From Haliotis asinina (Eukaryota; Mollusca; Gastropoda; Lepetellida; Haliotidae): a stretch of 64,000 nt of DNA. Shown here one piece after another: positions 43,401 to 50,537 of the stretch (positions are counted from its first letter, which is position 1; every line of letters begins with the position of its first letter). The position numbers and the translations under genes were made by a program. The stretch lies in the NCBI RefSeq assembly GCF_037392515.1, contig NC_090291.1, positions 2,568,501 through 2,632,500 on the forward strand, read 5' to 3'. The notes under the pieces were generated by a model that did no database searches, was not told where the DNA came from, and saw nothing but the letters and a program-made list of their open reading frames with translations.

Positions 43401-44367
43401 ATGCATTTGTGACATTGAGATTGAGATTGTCTCCATACTGCATCCACTTGCCACCATCCCCCTCCCACTCCCATCGTACGGACACGCCCTTGATGCTCGC
43501 CTCATCATGACGTGCTTTCTTTGCTTCCTTGGGTGCATCACCCTCTGCACTTCTCTTCGCTGAAAATATTAAAGCAGAGTGTCAGCAGAAGACAAACGAC
43601 AAATTAACAGCAATTTCCACGTCTTTGACCAACAAAGCACAAGAAGGAGAAACATGTCTTGTATTGCTGAAATAAATAGCTATTTCATTACAAAGTTACA
43701 ACTAAACCTTAAGGATCTTAAAAGGAGTGTGTAGCACTAAAATGACTGCTCCAAGATCTATGATTGGAAAGTGAAGCTGAAAGGGACATGCAGTTAGATG
43801 AGATGCACAGCCAGTCGGCTGAACAAATAAACATTATGTAAACTGTGTATAATAACTGACAGTTTGATGTCATTATTGAGCTAATTTGTTTCCTACACGA
43901 CCATTCATCTTGTTTTTTTCACGCCGAAAACACAAGCAAAGATAGGGCCACTAATAGGCTCTTTTATTAATCTCTGAAAACACTAAAGCACACAGTAATG
44001 ATGTCAGCCCACCGATGATCACATGAAATTAGCAGCAGTTCAAAGAGTCAACACTGTAACCTTTCAAACGCACAATCACTTATCCCTTCCATGTACATGC
44101 GTATATTTCATTGTGTACAGAGATACTGTTATAGTTAACCCACGTGACAATCTCAAAGGACGACAACATGCGGTAATAAGATAATTGTGACATCCTCATA
44201 GTAGCAGTAAACAAAGAGCTTGCTTCCTGGTACAACTCTCATGGGCATTGACAACCACTTGGTCCACACTGACTAGGCTGTCATGGTGATATTGCTACAA
44301 AATAATGGACATTTTTTGGCATCGGCGCTTCCTGGCACATAATACCTGGCTTAGATCGCCGCCCCAT
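22301..44367 (-). CDS. PARP2: PARP2-type poly(ADP-ribose) polymerase with two N-terminal WWE domains, 770 aa, 18 exons
   Basis: Eighteen exons, listed separately, join without a phase conflict. Order: basic NLS-like start (residues 1-28); WWE1 about 33-102; WWE2 about 125-190; acidic then Lys/Ser/Gly-rich linker 196-270; WGR about 272-390 with WQRWGRVG at 335-342; helical regulatory domain about 420-545; ART catalytic domain to 770. The triad is present: H617 in LLWHGSR, Y651 in [11 protein letters not shown]748 in [27 protein letters not shown] and [13 protein letters not shown] place it with PARP2; no PARP1 zinc fingers or BRCT are visible. PARP2 enzymes add poly(ADP-ribose) from NAD+ at DNA breaks, activated through WGR and the helical domain. 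Human PARP2 (583 aa) has no WWE. The ATG follows an in-frame TGA three codons upstream. The weakest join is e3 to e4. Confidence 0.93.
23034..23158 (-). CDS. PARP2: PARP2 exon e17 (catalytic domain)
   Basis: Acceptor ACCAG, donor GTAAGT. Encodes residues 679-719: [20 protein letters not shown] and [15 protein letters not shown], equivalent to human VALGQCNELL...GKHSTKGLGK.AP. Ends in phase 2. Confidence 0.94.
23225..23690. repeat. Degenerate tandem array, about 35-bp units, PARP2 intron
   Basis: Repeats of CCACATTCTTAACTCTCATA, TTGTAAAGGGAGTGTCCACA and TCATACCTTAAAGGAGGGAG. On the gene strand it ends about 67 nt before the e17 acceptor. Confidence 0.8.
23690..23790 (+). repeat. Interspersed repeat shared with 36765-36872
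   Basis: Contains GGTTAAAAAATCCCATTGCC, TGACGCCTGGGACAAGTCTG and CGGGCAATCAAATAATGGTA. It directly follows the 35-bp array. Confidence 0.6.
24515..24613 (-). CDS. PARP2: PARP2 exon e16 (catalytic Tyr)
   Basis: Acceptor CCCCAG, donor GTAAGT; 33 codons. Encodes residues 646-678: [20 protein letters not shown] and IGLLLLCE. Y651 is the triad tyrosine; the motif is closest to PARP2. Confidence 0.95.
24746..24803. repeat. Perfect-arm hairpin in PARP2 intron
   Basis: Arms AAAGCCAGATTTATGGA and TCCATAAATCTGGCTTT flank a loop of about 23 nt containing CAACTTCTTTATTGTGG, a phrase also found at the tips of the 56-57 kb foldback element. Confidence 0.6.
24881..25491. repeat. 29-bp minisatellite, about 21 units, PARP2 intron
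   Basis: Unit TGTGTGGTGGTGACTGGTAC plus TCATGTTGA, with a common GGTGACGAC variant. Variant types are interspersed along the array. Confidence 0.95.
25536..25692 (-). mobile_element. tRNA-derived SINE copy
   Basis: On the + strand: TTTTGCGTTGTGTCTTGGCA, CAATATTCCAGCAATAGGAC, ACACCAGAAATGGGCTTCAC, then ACCACTAGGCTACCCCACC (inverted head). Confidence 0.75.
25956..26055 (-). CDS. PARP2: PARP2 exon e15 (catalytic His)
   Basis: Acceptor TCCCAG, donor GTATGT. Encodes residues 612-645: [20 protein letters not shown] and [14 protein letters not shown]617 in WHGS is the first member of the H-Y-E triad that holds NAD+. A 9-bp unit (AAGGAGGTC on the + strand) repeated in the polypyrimidine tract precedes the acceptor. 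Confidence 0.95.
26510..26634 (-). CDS. PARP2: PARP2 exon e14 (catalytic domain)
   Basis: Acceptor TTTTAG, donor GTTAGT. Encodes residues 571-611: [20 protein letters not shown] and [17 protein letters not shown], equivalent to human QYLQSTHAPTHSDY...LLDLFEV. Ends in phase 2. Confidence 0.92.
26707..26823. mobile_element. Hairpin MITE, about 117 bp, PARP2 intron
   Basis: Left end GGGTCTCCTTTCACAAATCA pairs imperfectly with right end TGCTTCGTGACAGGAGCCCC; AACGTTAACCTTAG lies in the centre. Related in layout to 18673 and 6057. Confidence 0.55.
27055..28552. repeat. 15-bp minisatellite, about 100 units (1.5 kb), PARP2 intron
   Basis: Unit CCACAATACTCCRCM with variants at three positions (CAC/CCC/TCC; CCG/CCA; ACT/CCT). 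Open in several frames on both strands (for example a His-Asn-Thr-Pro repeat), but it lies between PARP2 exons e14 and e13 and is not coding for that gene. Confidence 0.95.
29079..29210 (-). CDS. PARP2: PARP2 exon e13 (end of regulatory, start of catalytic domain)
   Basis: Acceptor CTTCAG, donor GTAAGT; 44 codons. Encodes residues 527-570: [20 protein letters not shown] and [15 protein letters not shown], crossing from the last regulatory helix into the ART fold. Confidence 0.93.
29322..29385 (-). CDS. PARP2: PARP2 exon e12 (regulatory domain)
   Basis: Acceptor ACACAG, donor GTAAGT. Encodes residues 505-526: [20 protein letters not shown], equivalent to human LRTPPLIRTQKEL..KIQLLE. Confidence 0.93.
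29774..29912 (-). CDS. PARP2: PARP2 exon e11 (regulatory domain)
   Basis: Acceptor TTGCAG, donor GTAAAT. Encodes residues 459-504: [20 protein letters not shown] and [15 protein letters not shown], the central helices of the regulatory domain; FYTRIPH.FG is a family motif. Confidence 0.94.
30422..30660. repeat. DIRS terminal inverted repeat (right end of element)
   Basis: Inverse of 34553-34774 at about 95 percent over the aligned core (GTCCTCCAAGGGGTACATAT ... AAATATTTTACAAAAC), estimated by eye. Confidence 0.85.
30703..30793. repeat. DIRS internal complementary region
   Basis: About 90 bp. The first half is an exact inverse of the outermost right end (TTCTTTGAAGAATGTCCTCC region and TACAAACCTGTAGAGG); the second half (TTTTCAGAAGTCCTCCTTGG, GGGTACATATATAGCAT) matches the outermost left end. 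The two element tips are thus joined head to tail. Confidence 0.85.
31262..31464 (-). pseudogene. DIRS tyrosine recombinase C-terminal fragment
   Basis: Encodes [20 protein letters not shown] and [10 protein letters not shown], the H..R and nucleophile-Tyr parts of the catalytic domain. Cut off from the upstream part (32767-33021) by the mariner insertion, with a frame change near the junction. Confidence 0.75.
31467..32729 (+). mobile_element. mariner transposon, about 1.26 kb, complete
   Basis: Flanked by TA at 31465-31466 and 32730-32731 (mariner target duplication). Inverted tips share GTTCATAGAA (left AGTTCATAGAAGTGGG; right, inverted, TGTTCATAGAACTCG). Contains one uninterrupted transposase gene. 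Inserted into the DIRS recombinase on the opposite strand. Confidence 0.9.
31624..32679 (+). CDS. mariner transposase (DD34D), 351 aa, intact frame
   Basis: Cut-and-paste transposase of the Tc1/mariner superfamily. N-terminal paired-type helix-turn-helix region (about 1-120; [16 protein letters not shown] linker), WVPRNL in place of the usual WVPHEL, then catalytic residues: first Asp in [10 protein letters not shown], second in [10 protein letters not shown], third in [14 protein letters not shown], exactly 34 residues after the second. The GDYIEK end is typical of the family. Length matches full mariner transposases (about 345-352 aa) and there is no stop or frameshift. AATAAA at 32675-32680 overlaps the stop codon. 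Not SETMAR: no SET domain is near. Whether it is active cannot be told from sequence. Confidence 0.95.
   Translation: METSKTEFRAVIKFVTKEGVNATEIHKRMINVYGEEAPQYSTVAKWSAEFKRGRSSLEDDPRSGRPSEAITEDTIARIQRLIMSDRRIKVDEIASECGISHGSVCTVIHEHLHMSKVSARWVPRNLNAHDRHQRVESSRELLDIYNADPDNFHARLVTEDETWIHHWDPETKQESMQWKHKHSPAPKKFKTQPSAGKIMATVFWDSKGVILIDYKPPKTTITGAYYADLLKRLRAAIKEKRRGKLTAGVMLLHDNAPVHKSRVAQASLQQCGFEQLNHPPYSPDLAPSDYYLFRNLKSHLRGTRFANDDDLKATTEAWLRDQSEDFYFKGIDSLKDKWAKCIEVQGDYIEK
32767..33876 (-). pseudogene. DIRS gag-like and recombinase remnants
   Basis: Several overlapping frames (33876-33634, 33704-33270, 33484-32945, 33021-32767) carry consecutive pieces of one former protein set, which shows frameshifts. 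A VDLFAS motif, typical of the RNase H end in these elements, sits close to both gag and recombinase pieces, pointing to an internal deletion of the reverse-transcriptase region. Confidence 0.7.
34553..34774. repeat. DIRS terminal inverted repeat (left end of element)
   Basis: Inverse partner of 30422-30660; the outer tip reads TTCTTCTGAAAAAGAACATA. Confidence 0.85.
35100..35490. repeat. Three imperfect copies of a unit of about 120 bp, PARP2 intron
   Basis: Each copy has AAGGTCACCAAAATCAACTG (or close) followed by GTGTCTGTGTAAT and TGTCACCAAATTTGAAGAC. Probably part of an old interspersed repeat. Confidence 0.65.
35520..35700 (-). mobile_element. Long gastropod repeat copy
   Basis: On the + strand: CAATATTCCAGCTATATGGC, AGACAATCCAGTGATCAACA, CAACCAAGTTAGCGAGGTTC, the inverted order of the family. 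Confidence 0.7.
35952..36127 (-). mobile_element. tRNA-derived SINE copy with GTGA tail
   Basis: GTGAGTGAGTGAGTGAGTGA tail, CACCAGAAGTGGGCTGCATA, GGGGAATCAAACCTGGGCCT and TTTAACCACTACGCTACCCC head on the + strand. It ends about 20 nt before exon e10. Confidence 0.75.
36149..36233 (-). CDS. PARP2: PARP2 exon e10 (regulatory domain)
   Basis: Acceptor TTGCAG, donor GTAAGA. Encodes residues 431-458: [20 protein letters not shown] and YDAKKAPL, the first helix of the PARP regulatory (HD) domain. Ends in phase 1. Its downstream intron holds the DIRS/mariner nest. Confidence 0.93.
36410..36505 (-). mobile_element. Long gastropod repeat, fragment
   Basis: CAGCCATATGGCAGCAGTCT, GTAAATAACTGAGCACGGAC, CAGATAATTCAGTGATCAAC. 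Confidence 0.6.
36765..36872 (-). repeat. Interspersed repeat shared with 23690-23790
   Basis: Inverse of the 23690 copy: TTAAAAAATCCCAT, ACGCCTGGGACAAGT and GGGCAATCAAATAATGGTA occur in both, in the same order on opposite strands. Family unknown. Confidence 0.6.
36885..36995 (-). mobile_element. Long gastropod repeat, divergent fragment
   Basis: GAGTGAGTGGGTGAATGTTC, CAGTCAGCAATATTTAAGCC, GTAAATAACTGGACCAATGG. Confidence 0.45.
37179..37265 (-). CDS. PARP2: PARP2 exon e9
   Basis: Acceptor TAACAG, donor GTAAGA; 29 codons, phase 0. Encodes residues 402-430 ([21 protein letters not shown]), the charged linker between the WGR and regulatory domains, equivalent in position to human KSPLKPESQLD. 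Confidence 0.88.
37440..37583. repeat. Tandem copies around the PARP2 e8 donor
   Basis: CCACTTCTCACCTTTCCATTCC at the true donor recurs as CCACTTCTCACCTCCCCTCCC at about 37455, with AGACAGTGTCAAGATTGTRCC units between. Confidence 0.6.
37583..37688 (-). CDS. PARP2: PARP2 exon e8
   Basis: Encodes residues 366-401: [20 protein letters not shown] and [15 protein letters not shown]. Two acceptors lie 8 nt apart; the upstream CAG (GTTTCAG) keeps the frame and gives the family sequence KKF.DKT. Donor GTGAGA. The donor region recurs tandemly in the downstream intron. Confidence 0.92.
37924..38096 (-). CDS. PARP2: PARP2 exon e7 (WGR core)
   Basis: Acceptor TTTCAG, donor GTAAGT. Encodes residues 309-365 with [28 protein letters not shown] (the WGR signature, DNA-end sensing) and [13 protein letters not shown]. 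Confidence 0.95.
38527..38660. repeat. Short tandem array, 17/34-bp units, PARP2 intron
   Basis: CATTCACTAATCTGGAAATT and CACCAAACTGGACATTCACT alternate about four times. Confidence 0.85.
38665..38830. repeat. Partial tandem copies of PARP2 exon e6
   Basis: CAGCATGCAGTCCCAGACATCC and TTTGCATCAAAGTA (exon e6, inverted) recur in the intron as CAGCATGCAGTCCTATACATC / TTTGTATCAAAGTA at about 38704-38740 and CATCCTTTACATCAAAGTAA at about 38671. Confidence 0.65.
38779..38891 (-). CDS. PARP2: PARP2 exon e6 (start of WGR domain)
   Basis: Acceptor TTTCAG, donor GTGAGA. Encodes residues 271-308: [50 protein letters not shown] is diagnostic of PARP2. Degenerate copies of the 3' part of this exon lie in the next intron. 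Confidence 0.93.
38988..39212 (-). CDS. PARP2: PARP2 exon e5 (linker)
   Basis: Acceptor ATGCAG, donor GTGAGG. Encodes residues 196-270: an acidic stretch ([18 protein letters not shown]), then a Lys/Ser/Gly-rich stretch ([17 protein letters not shown]) and [13 protein letters not shown]. Disordered; comparable in position and charge to the basic DNA-binding N-terminal region of PARP2. Confidence 0.88.
39470..40045. repeat. 21-bp minisatellite, about 27 units, PARP2 intron
   Basis: Alternating ATCACAAGGATCCTTCACGA and AGCACAAAGATTCTTCATGA types, more degenerate towards 39470. Open in several frames on both strands; intronic between e5 and e4. Confidence 0.9.
40100..40325 (-). mobile_element. 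Long gastropod repeat, well-preserved copy
   Basis: On the + strand: GTTTTTACGCCACACTCAGC, AATATTCCAGCCATATGGTG, AGACAATCCAGTGATCAACA, GTCAACCAAGTCAGCGAGCC, CGCCTCCTACGACAAGCATA. Full order of the family. Confidence 0.8.
40627..40839 (-). CDS. PARP2: PARP2 exon e4 (WWE2)
   Basis: Acceptor CTTCCAG, donor GTGAGC. Encodes residues 125-195: [59 protein letters not shown]. This is a complete second WWE module in one exon, distinct in sequence from WWE1. Confidence 0.9.
42986..43157 (-). CDS. PARP2: PARP2 exon e3 (second half of WWE1)
   Basis: Acceptor TTCCAG. Encodes residues 68-124: [20 protein letters not shown] then [15 protein letters not shown], the typical WWE ending (Q.NKKTG..R.IR). The donor that gives the required phase is GTCTGA, a weak site; a better-looking GTAAAC lies 11 nt further on but leaves the wrong phase for e4. 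A small unseen exon between e3 and e4 is possible. Confidence 0.82.
43381..43559 (-). CDS. PARP2: PARP2 exon e2 (first half of WWE1)
   Basis: Acceptor TTTTCAG, donor GTGATT. Encodes residues 8-67: EAKKARHDE (basic), then [18 protein letters not shown], the paired-Trp opening of a WWE domain, to FNSKKKE. Phase 0 at the 3' end. Confidence 0.88.
44346..44367 (-). CDS. PARP2: PARP2 exon e1 (start codon)
   Basis: ATG at 44367-44365 with A at -3 and G at +4, and an in-frame TGA at 44376-44374. Encodes MGRRSKP plus one base; the donor is GTATTA. The join gives [17 protein letters not shown], a basic nuclear-signal-like start. Chosen because phase and composition fit e2; there is no transcript evidence. 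Confidence 0.7.
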
Positions 44368-44800
44368 GCTTGATCAGCGTGTCGAAACTCTACTAAGCCT
44401 CAACTTGCACTGAGATATTTATACCGACACTTGTGACAAGTTCCCACATGTGTATGGGTTATCTCAAAAGTAGGATCCTAATGCGAGATTTCAAAATCGT
44501 AATGCTCCCAGATTTCAAATTGTTCGTCTGTTTCTGTTGCTCTTGTAACATGAATACACTTATTTTGTCATAGTTTACATCAAACAGTAGATACTCCAAC
44601 GCAATAACGTCGTTTATAGTATACATATATAAATATTACTGTTTCAAACGTACAGTCTCACTTTTATACGAAATTGTGCAATTTCCCGCCATGTGAAATG
44701 AAAACAACGTGACGTCAAAGGTCACGTGGTGTCAGCGTAGCTCAGTCTACAACTTCGTGGAGGGGTGTGTGACTTGACTAGTGAGTACACAGTTTTACAA
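44368..44800. promoter_or_regulatory. PARP2 promoter/5' region, possibly bidirectional
   Basis: Upstream of the PARP2 ATG. A full cAMP-response palindrome TGACGTCA lies at 44710-44717 and an E-box CACGTG at 44723-44728, about 350 bp from the ATG. On the + strand a possible non-coding exon edge (CTA, then GTGAGTAC) follows at about 44780. Motif matches alone do not prove a promoter; the start site was not determined. Confidence 0.35.
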
Positions 44801-45686
44801 TTTGCATTATAATTGCTAATTAGCTTACGGCTCTGCCTTAATTGGCTTAGACGCTTGTGTGTTTCACATCAATCAGGTCCATGTCAATTCAGCTGGTTTT
44901 GAAATTAACACATACGTGTTCTGTTCACGGAAAACATGATGTACTGTTTACATTTGCGTTTGCACGAATCGCACAGAAAATAATTTGACCTGCGTGTAAC
45001 AAACCTGTCTAAATCATTGAAGATTACCTTGTCAGTGCTGCTGAGAGAAAGATCATGTCACCAATACATGTTGCTAGATGTTACGTTTCGGATCTATGCG
45101 TGCTGTGTGGATTTGCTGTTTGTTTGTCGAGTTGAGTGACTGTTGAGTGTGTTACGTGTCGAGCTCAGTGATAGTGATTGGGGTCGTGATCGGGGCTGGC
45201 AGGGCCAAAGATGGTTACCTCAAACTCCTCACATTCTTGAAATTCCAGAACTATTTTGTCGAGACAGACAAATGGAAGTCGTGAATAACACGAAGGCAGT
45301 GATTTGTAAACTCAGCTTTCATGAAAATATTGATTCAGATAAATAGGGTATCATGTCAAATCAAGAGTTTAATTAGTTCAAATGCACTATAATAATGTCT
45401 GATTTTTGGCAAGACATCGTCACCAGTTTGGAGGGGTTTTAGAAAGGTACACAGGTATTCATTGTTTATCCTTTGAGTAATAACATCAATAAACAATAAA
45501 ATTTATTACCCCAAAGCACAACATTGCAATGCTAGATTCAAGGTAACTGCAAATCATTTATTTGCTCAGGAAAGTTGCAGTCGCTTTTGTTAATCTGATC
45601 TGATATTTAATTGTTCAACAGGTGAATCAATTGAAAAAAAAAGATCTGCAGTTTATTTGAAAAAAAGATGTTTCCAAAAAAAGTGA

Positions 45687-45758
45687 ATATGGCATTCTTA
45701 TGTTAGCAGCTTGATGATTATGATATGGCATTCTTATGTTAGCAGGTTGATGATTATG
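45687..45758. repeat. 36-bp direct duplication
   Basis: ATATGGCATTCTTATGTTAG CAG followed by TTGATGATTATG occurs twice back to back with one or two changes. Confidence 0.85.
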
Positions 45759-46997
45759 TCAATATTTCTCTTAAGAAAATAATTATCAATTAATCCTTTT
45801 TGCATTTTTAAGAATTGAAATTTTATTTTGCTTGTTGCATCTTGCCATCTGTAACCACCCAAAACTCTATGTTAATAAGATAAAACAGTCTGCTGATGTT
45901 GCGAAAGGCTGACGTGTCTCTTGGTATTATGCAGAAGAGAAATGTTTAGCTAATTTTATCAGATATAGTTTTTTTTTTTGCATTGCACAGACAAGACCAA
46001 GTTAATTTGCAGCCATGTGTATTTTGAATCCGCGATTTGATTTAAAGGCAGCATTTTTTTCTGTGCAATTCATATAAGTTTTGGTCAGTCAGTTGGTCAG
46101 TTTACAAGAAAACATTTTTAACAAATATAAAATCTAGATATTTTCTTATCTACATCAGAAACAAATGCAAAAACATTTGTAAACTTTGATTCGGCAATGA
46201 GATATCTGTGATTGAGAAGGACAAAAGACCTGTCATTTAGAAAACTAATATGTTCTGTTTTCTTTGGTATTCGGGAAATAAGAAGTATACAGCAAAATCA
46301 TTTGTTATCAAATTTGCAGATTTAGAATCCATTACACATATTGCACTGAGGGCAAAAGTAGCATAGAACATCAAAATAGATTGAATCTGATATTACTTTT
46401 ACAAAGTTAGACAGCTCATTCATTCACAAGGTTTTGATTCATTAATGGCACAATTTCACACATTTTCAGCAATATTACTTTAGGTTCCTACTGATGCCAT
46501 AAAAGACTTACTATCTCTTATAACTTGCCTGACTGAAATTTCAAGGTGAACACTTGCCATATAAGGAATGTAAACACCTGCCCCATGTCAAAAACTGCCA
46601 TGTCCGGTGTTTCAGTGTTGGCTGAACTGGTTTCAATCACAAGTTTCACGTATGTTTTTGTGCAATACATTCAGTGGCTAAGTTCACTGAGTTCCGTCTC
46701 CAAGTCCAAAAGAGTTACAGGATACTCGTAAAAAGCGCTCCAAGGGACATAACTCAAAGGGGTTCGCTTGAAATAATGTTCAGTCAGTAGTTGGGGCTAG
46801 AGTCAATTTAATGCAACATTGCATGAATTCATTCAAACCTTTTGACTTAATCTAGTATTCTTAATACTGTTCCTTAAATTTTTTGGAATAAATTGCATGG
46901 TAGCTTCCCTGAAAGCTGAAAGTTTACTGAGAGAAATGAATTATTTATTTGTAGAAAAGTGGGGTCTTAAATAGTGCTCTAATCTTTGACAGGGTAT

Positions 46998-47152
46998 TAA
47001 TATTGAGCTACTTTTAGCAATATTCTAGCAAAATTGAGGCGGGGGGACACCAGAAATGGGCTTCCTACATTGTACCCATGTGGGGAATTGAATCTGGATC
47101 TTCGGTGTGATAAACTAAAGCAATAACCACTAAGTTACTCTACTGCCCCATG
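46998..47152 (-). mobile_element. tRNA-derived SINE copy, divergent
   Basis: CACCAGAAATGGGCTTCCTA, TACCCATGTGGGGAATTGAA and AACCACTAAGTTACTCTACT on the + strand. Confidence 0.65.
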
Positions 47153-47425
47153 GTATATATTGGTAAATGATATGTTTGAAAGGAGAATGTTAATACCAAG
47201 TGCTTAGCTTGCTTGTTCATTTTCACTTGTCCTCTACCTGAAGTCTTCATCCCAACACTCACATAGGAAGGAAGCACTTGACCGAGTTGCTGATACGGCA
47301 TGAGGTTGAGTCTTAATTATCACGTCAGTCTCATGATGATGGACATAGAAATAAAACAGCTGCCCTAACCATCAATAAAAAAACAGTGGGAGTTCAATTT
47401 CAGATTTCAATTTTATGTATGTTAT

Positions 47426-48392
47426 CAGAGCTCCAGATAATTTTTCAAGCAATTGAGTAATTACTCCCATGTCTGTTTATGGATGAGTAATTGCATTTTT
47501 TTGAGGAGTAACTGGCATTTTGTATACTCCCACTAATTAGAGAATGGAGTTCTTTTACACAGAGTTAGGCTCACGTCGCCTGTCAGGCTGGTAGTTTCAG
47601 AGATGTGCAGGGCCTTATGGCCTTTTGTAAATTATCTGTCAATTATTTTTCAACTGGAAAGTTTCCCCTTTTTTCTTTATTAATGTTTGGGAATCATTGA
47701 TGTTCGATCATGTTATGATAACATACAGTTTCACTTCTAATTGGTATTTCAGTGCTTTGGCACAGGAATGTCAACACCAGTCTAACAAATGAAAACTCCT
47801 GTGTGTGCCATGTGCTTCCCTTGATTTTGTAGAAACAGTGTGAAACTGTGTACAATGTTGTCTATTTTGTTCTTATTGATTTGACTTTAACCAAATGGGC
47901 CTGCAGATTTCATTCAGGGCCTGTAGATTTTAAAGCGCGCAGGTAGCAACAGGCCCTGATGGCTAACTGGCAAATTAAAGAATTGCAAACACTGTACTTA
48001 ACTCTTCTAAATACATAAATATAAATGTTTCTCAATAGACTCAAATTTTTAGTAATTGCCATATTGCCAAAAACATTTGGCAGCCATTTGTTAATACTCA
48101 ACATGGGAGTCATGTGACTATTAGAGTAAACCCCAGACAGTGGCTACGGCTATAACAGTACATGTATATATAGGCATGGCTTACCATTAGCTTATGCTGC
48201 TGTAGAATATGGACGCCACGACGAATCATACTCATGCCCATTTACTTAATTGTGTAATGCACGTGAGGTATCAGACCTATAGGGTTGTAAGTGATTCTTA
48301 TGCATATTTTGTACTCCCAGATTTGTAATAAATTGAGCAATGTGATTTTCATTGAGTGAAATATGCAAATACGCGCCCTATCTGGAGCTCTG
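47426..48392. mobile_element. hAT-like non-autonomous DNA transposon, 967 bp
   Basis: Left tip CAGAGCTCCAGATA, right tip its inverse TATCTGGAGCTCTG. Immediately outside both tips is the 7-bp direct repeat ATGTTAT (47419-47425 and 48393-48399). CAG-type tips and a 7-8 bp duplication suggest hAT. No transposase frame inside. Confidence 0.7.
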
Positions 48393-50473
48393 ATGTTATT
48401 CATATGTTGTTGTTGTGCCCTTGTACAGGTATATCTTGCATTCATATTGTACTCAGGCCTGTGGCCTCTATGCTGAATACATTCGACTTCTATCCTTTTC
48501 ACCAAATTCCCACATGAACTTAATTTAATAAAACTTTAATGTCAATGTGTTTTGAAAGTTTGTCTTTACCATTTTAGATCACCAGTATATGAGTTTCATC
48601 AGAGCCTGTGCCATTGACTCGGACAGTATTTTTAACCACATTGAATATGTGGTCACATAATATTCCTCTCAATGGGTATCAATATTTTTCTTTGGGTTAC
48701 TTAGTGTTTATTTTTTGTATGTCAGAGGCGTACTTTTGTTTAGGTAAGTCTGATTGAAATGTTAAATAATCTCACATAATCTCACACTGGCAATAAAAGT
48801 GTCAACTTACAAGTCAGATATTGCATATTTTGTAGGTCTTGTTCATATGTACCGCGATGTGGAGCTTGCTCTCCATCAATCAACAAAGATCTATAAGGAT
48901 GTATATATGTGACATGAAAGTATGCATTGTGTAATTATGAAGTTGTTAAACTTTATTAAGTGTTTTCCAAAAAGGTATTTTAGAACTGAAATATTTGGAA
49001 ATGTTTCTGAACCACAATGATAAATCATTCACAATTTTTAAATATGGTATTCAAAGCAAGAGGAGATTTTCAGGAAACATTGAAATAAAAATCTAACACT
49101 CTCTGAAAAACACAAAGGCCATCTGTTACTGAGTACGTGTAATCTCCAGACAGGTGACAGTGGAGACATGTGCTCTCTACACTTCAACTACCAAGGGAAA
49201 ATGTCATATCATCACATAATTTATGGACATATTGTATAAGAAGTAACTCACAACGGAGGCAGTGTTTGTGATTGAGTGACCTGTCATTGTTGAGCTGCTT
49301 CATCATCAATCAACAAGTGTTTATTACATTACAACATCAGAGAGGTGTATTGGCACTGATGGCTCTGATAGGCTATCCTGTCCATTCAGCCCGGATCATC
49401 CACAAGGTTTAAAAGCTTGTTTATCAAGCCTCACATCTGTGTTCCAGCTTGTGCTAGGAGCCGGGCTGTGTTGTTACAATGCATATCCTTTTAATCAAAG
49501 GAGTCTGCATATTTTGGCGTACAACTAATGTAACTTACACCAGGTGATAGGTAGCGGGTAGTTATAGACGGTAGAGATTTGTGGTGATGATAGGCCAGAA
49601 TTAAAGATGTCGGCAATGGGGTATACTTATAGCATGCAAGGCAGGCGTTTGTCAGATATGTAGGCCATTGGAAGATTATTGTACAAAGTGTCTTCAATAA
49701 TTTATTTTGGAAATTTGATAGGATATTGATGCATCTTTGATGCCCTGTTAAACCTGATATTACAGAGATGTCCATATAAATACGCTAGGAATGTTTTTTG
49801 TCTGAAGCAAATCCTTTTTATAGGGGAACTATTTGAACTATATTTGAGTTGTGAACCATACTGTTTTGACCAGACTGTTGGGCTATATGTTGATCTTTCT
49901 AGATGGATATGTCCTGAAAGATTGTCACTCAAGAGGTAAATTTCATTATGCCAGTTTGTGACTGCGTACCTGAAGCCATTGTACATGCAGATAATGACAC
50001 TGTTCCTTTGAAAAGCCTTGACGTAGAGATTTTAAAGAATTTAATATACGAAGGCTACCCTCTAAAGAGCACATAGAATGATTGTATTTTCAAAATCAGT
50101 TACAATAGTCAATCCTGTTAAACAAGGAGAAATCTGTCTTTGTTATGTAAAGCGCTCATGTGCACCATTAGTTTTGTAATCAGTGCAATGGTGCATCAAG
50201 AAGTGTCACTACGGAGTATGCTCGAGTCCATTCATTATTTTGGTCAAGACTTTGTGATTCGAAAAAAGAAGAATGAATAGGTCCCATGTTCGAAGTAGCG
50301 AACATGAGATAGTACTTTCAGCTTTGATTTTAATTTTGGACAGTCAAACAAACTGGCTATGTAGAAATGGCAAATGGAGTTTGCAGGTACCAGTTTTCTT
50401 TTTGGGATCTGTAAACAATATCACAGTAGGGAGTGCATTAGAGATTTGCTGTAATTAATAATTATTGTATCTA

Positions 50474-50537
50474 TGACAGGGATTGAACCCAGGTCTTCAG
50501 GGTGACAAGCAGGTGCTGTAACCACATTGCTGCCCAA
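50474..50537 (-). mobile_element. tRNA-derived SINE, head fragment
   Basis: GGGATTGAACCCAGGTCTTC and CTGTAACCACATTGCTGCCC match the inverted head of the family. Confidence 0.45.

Noticed and set aside
22301-44367. Assignment of the polymerase as PARP1
   Set aside because: No zinc fingers, PADR1 or [23 protein letters not shown] and [10 protein letters not shown] agree with PARP2.
45143-45346. 67-codon frame near the putative promoter
   Set aside because: No recognisable motif, no splice context and weak start; likely chance.
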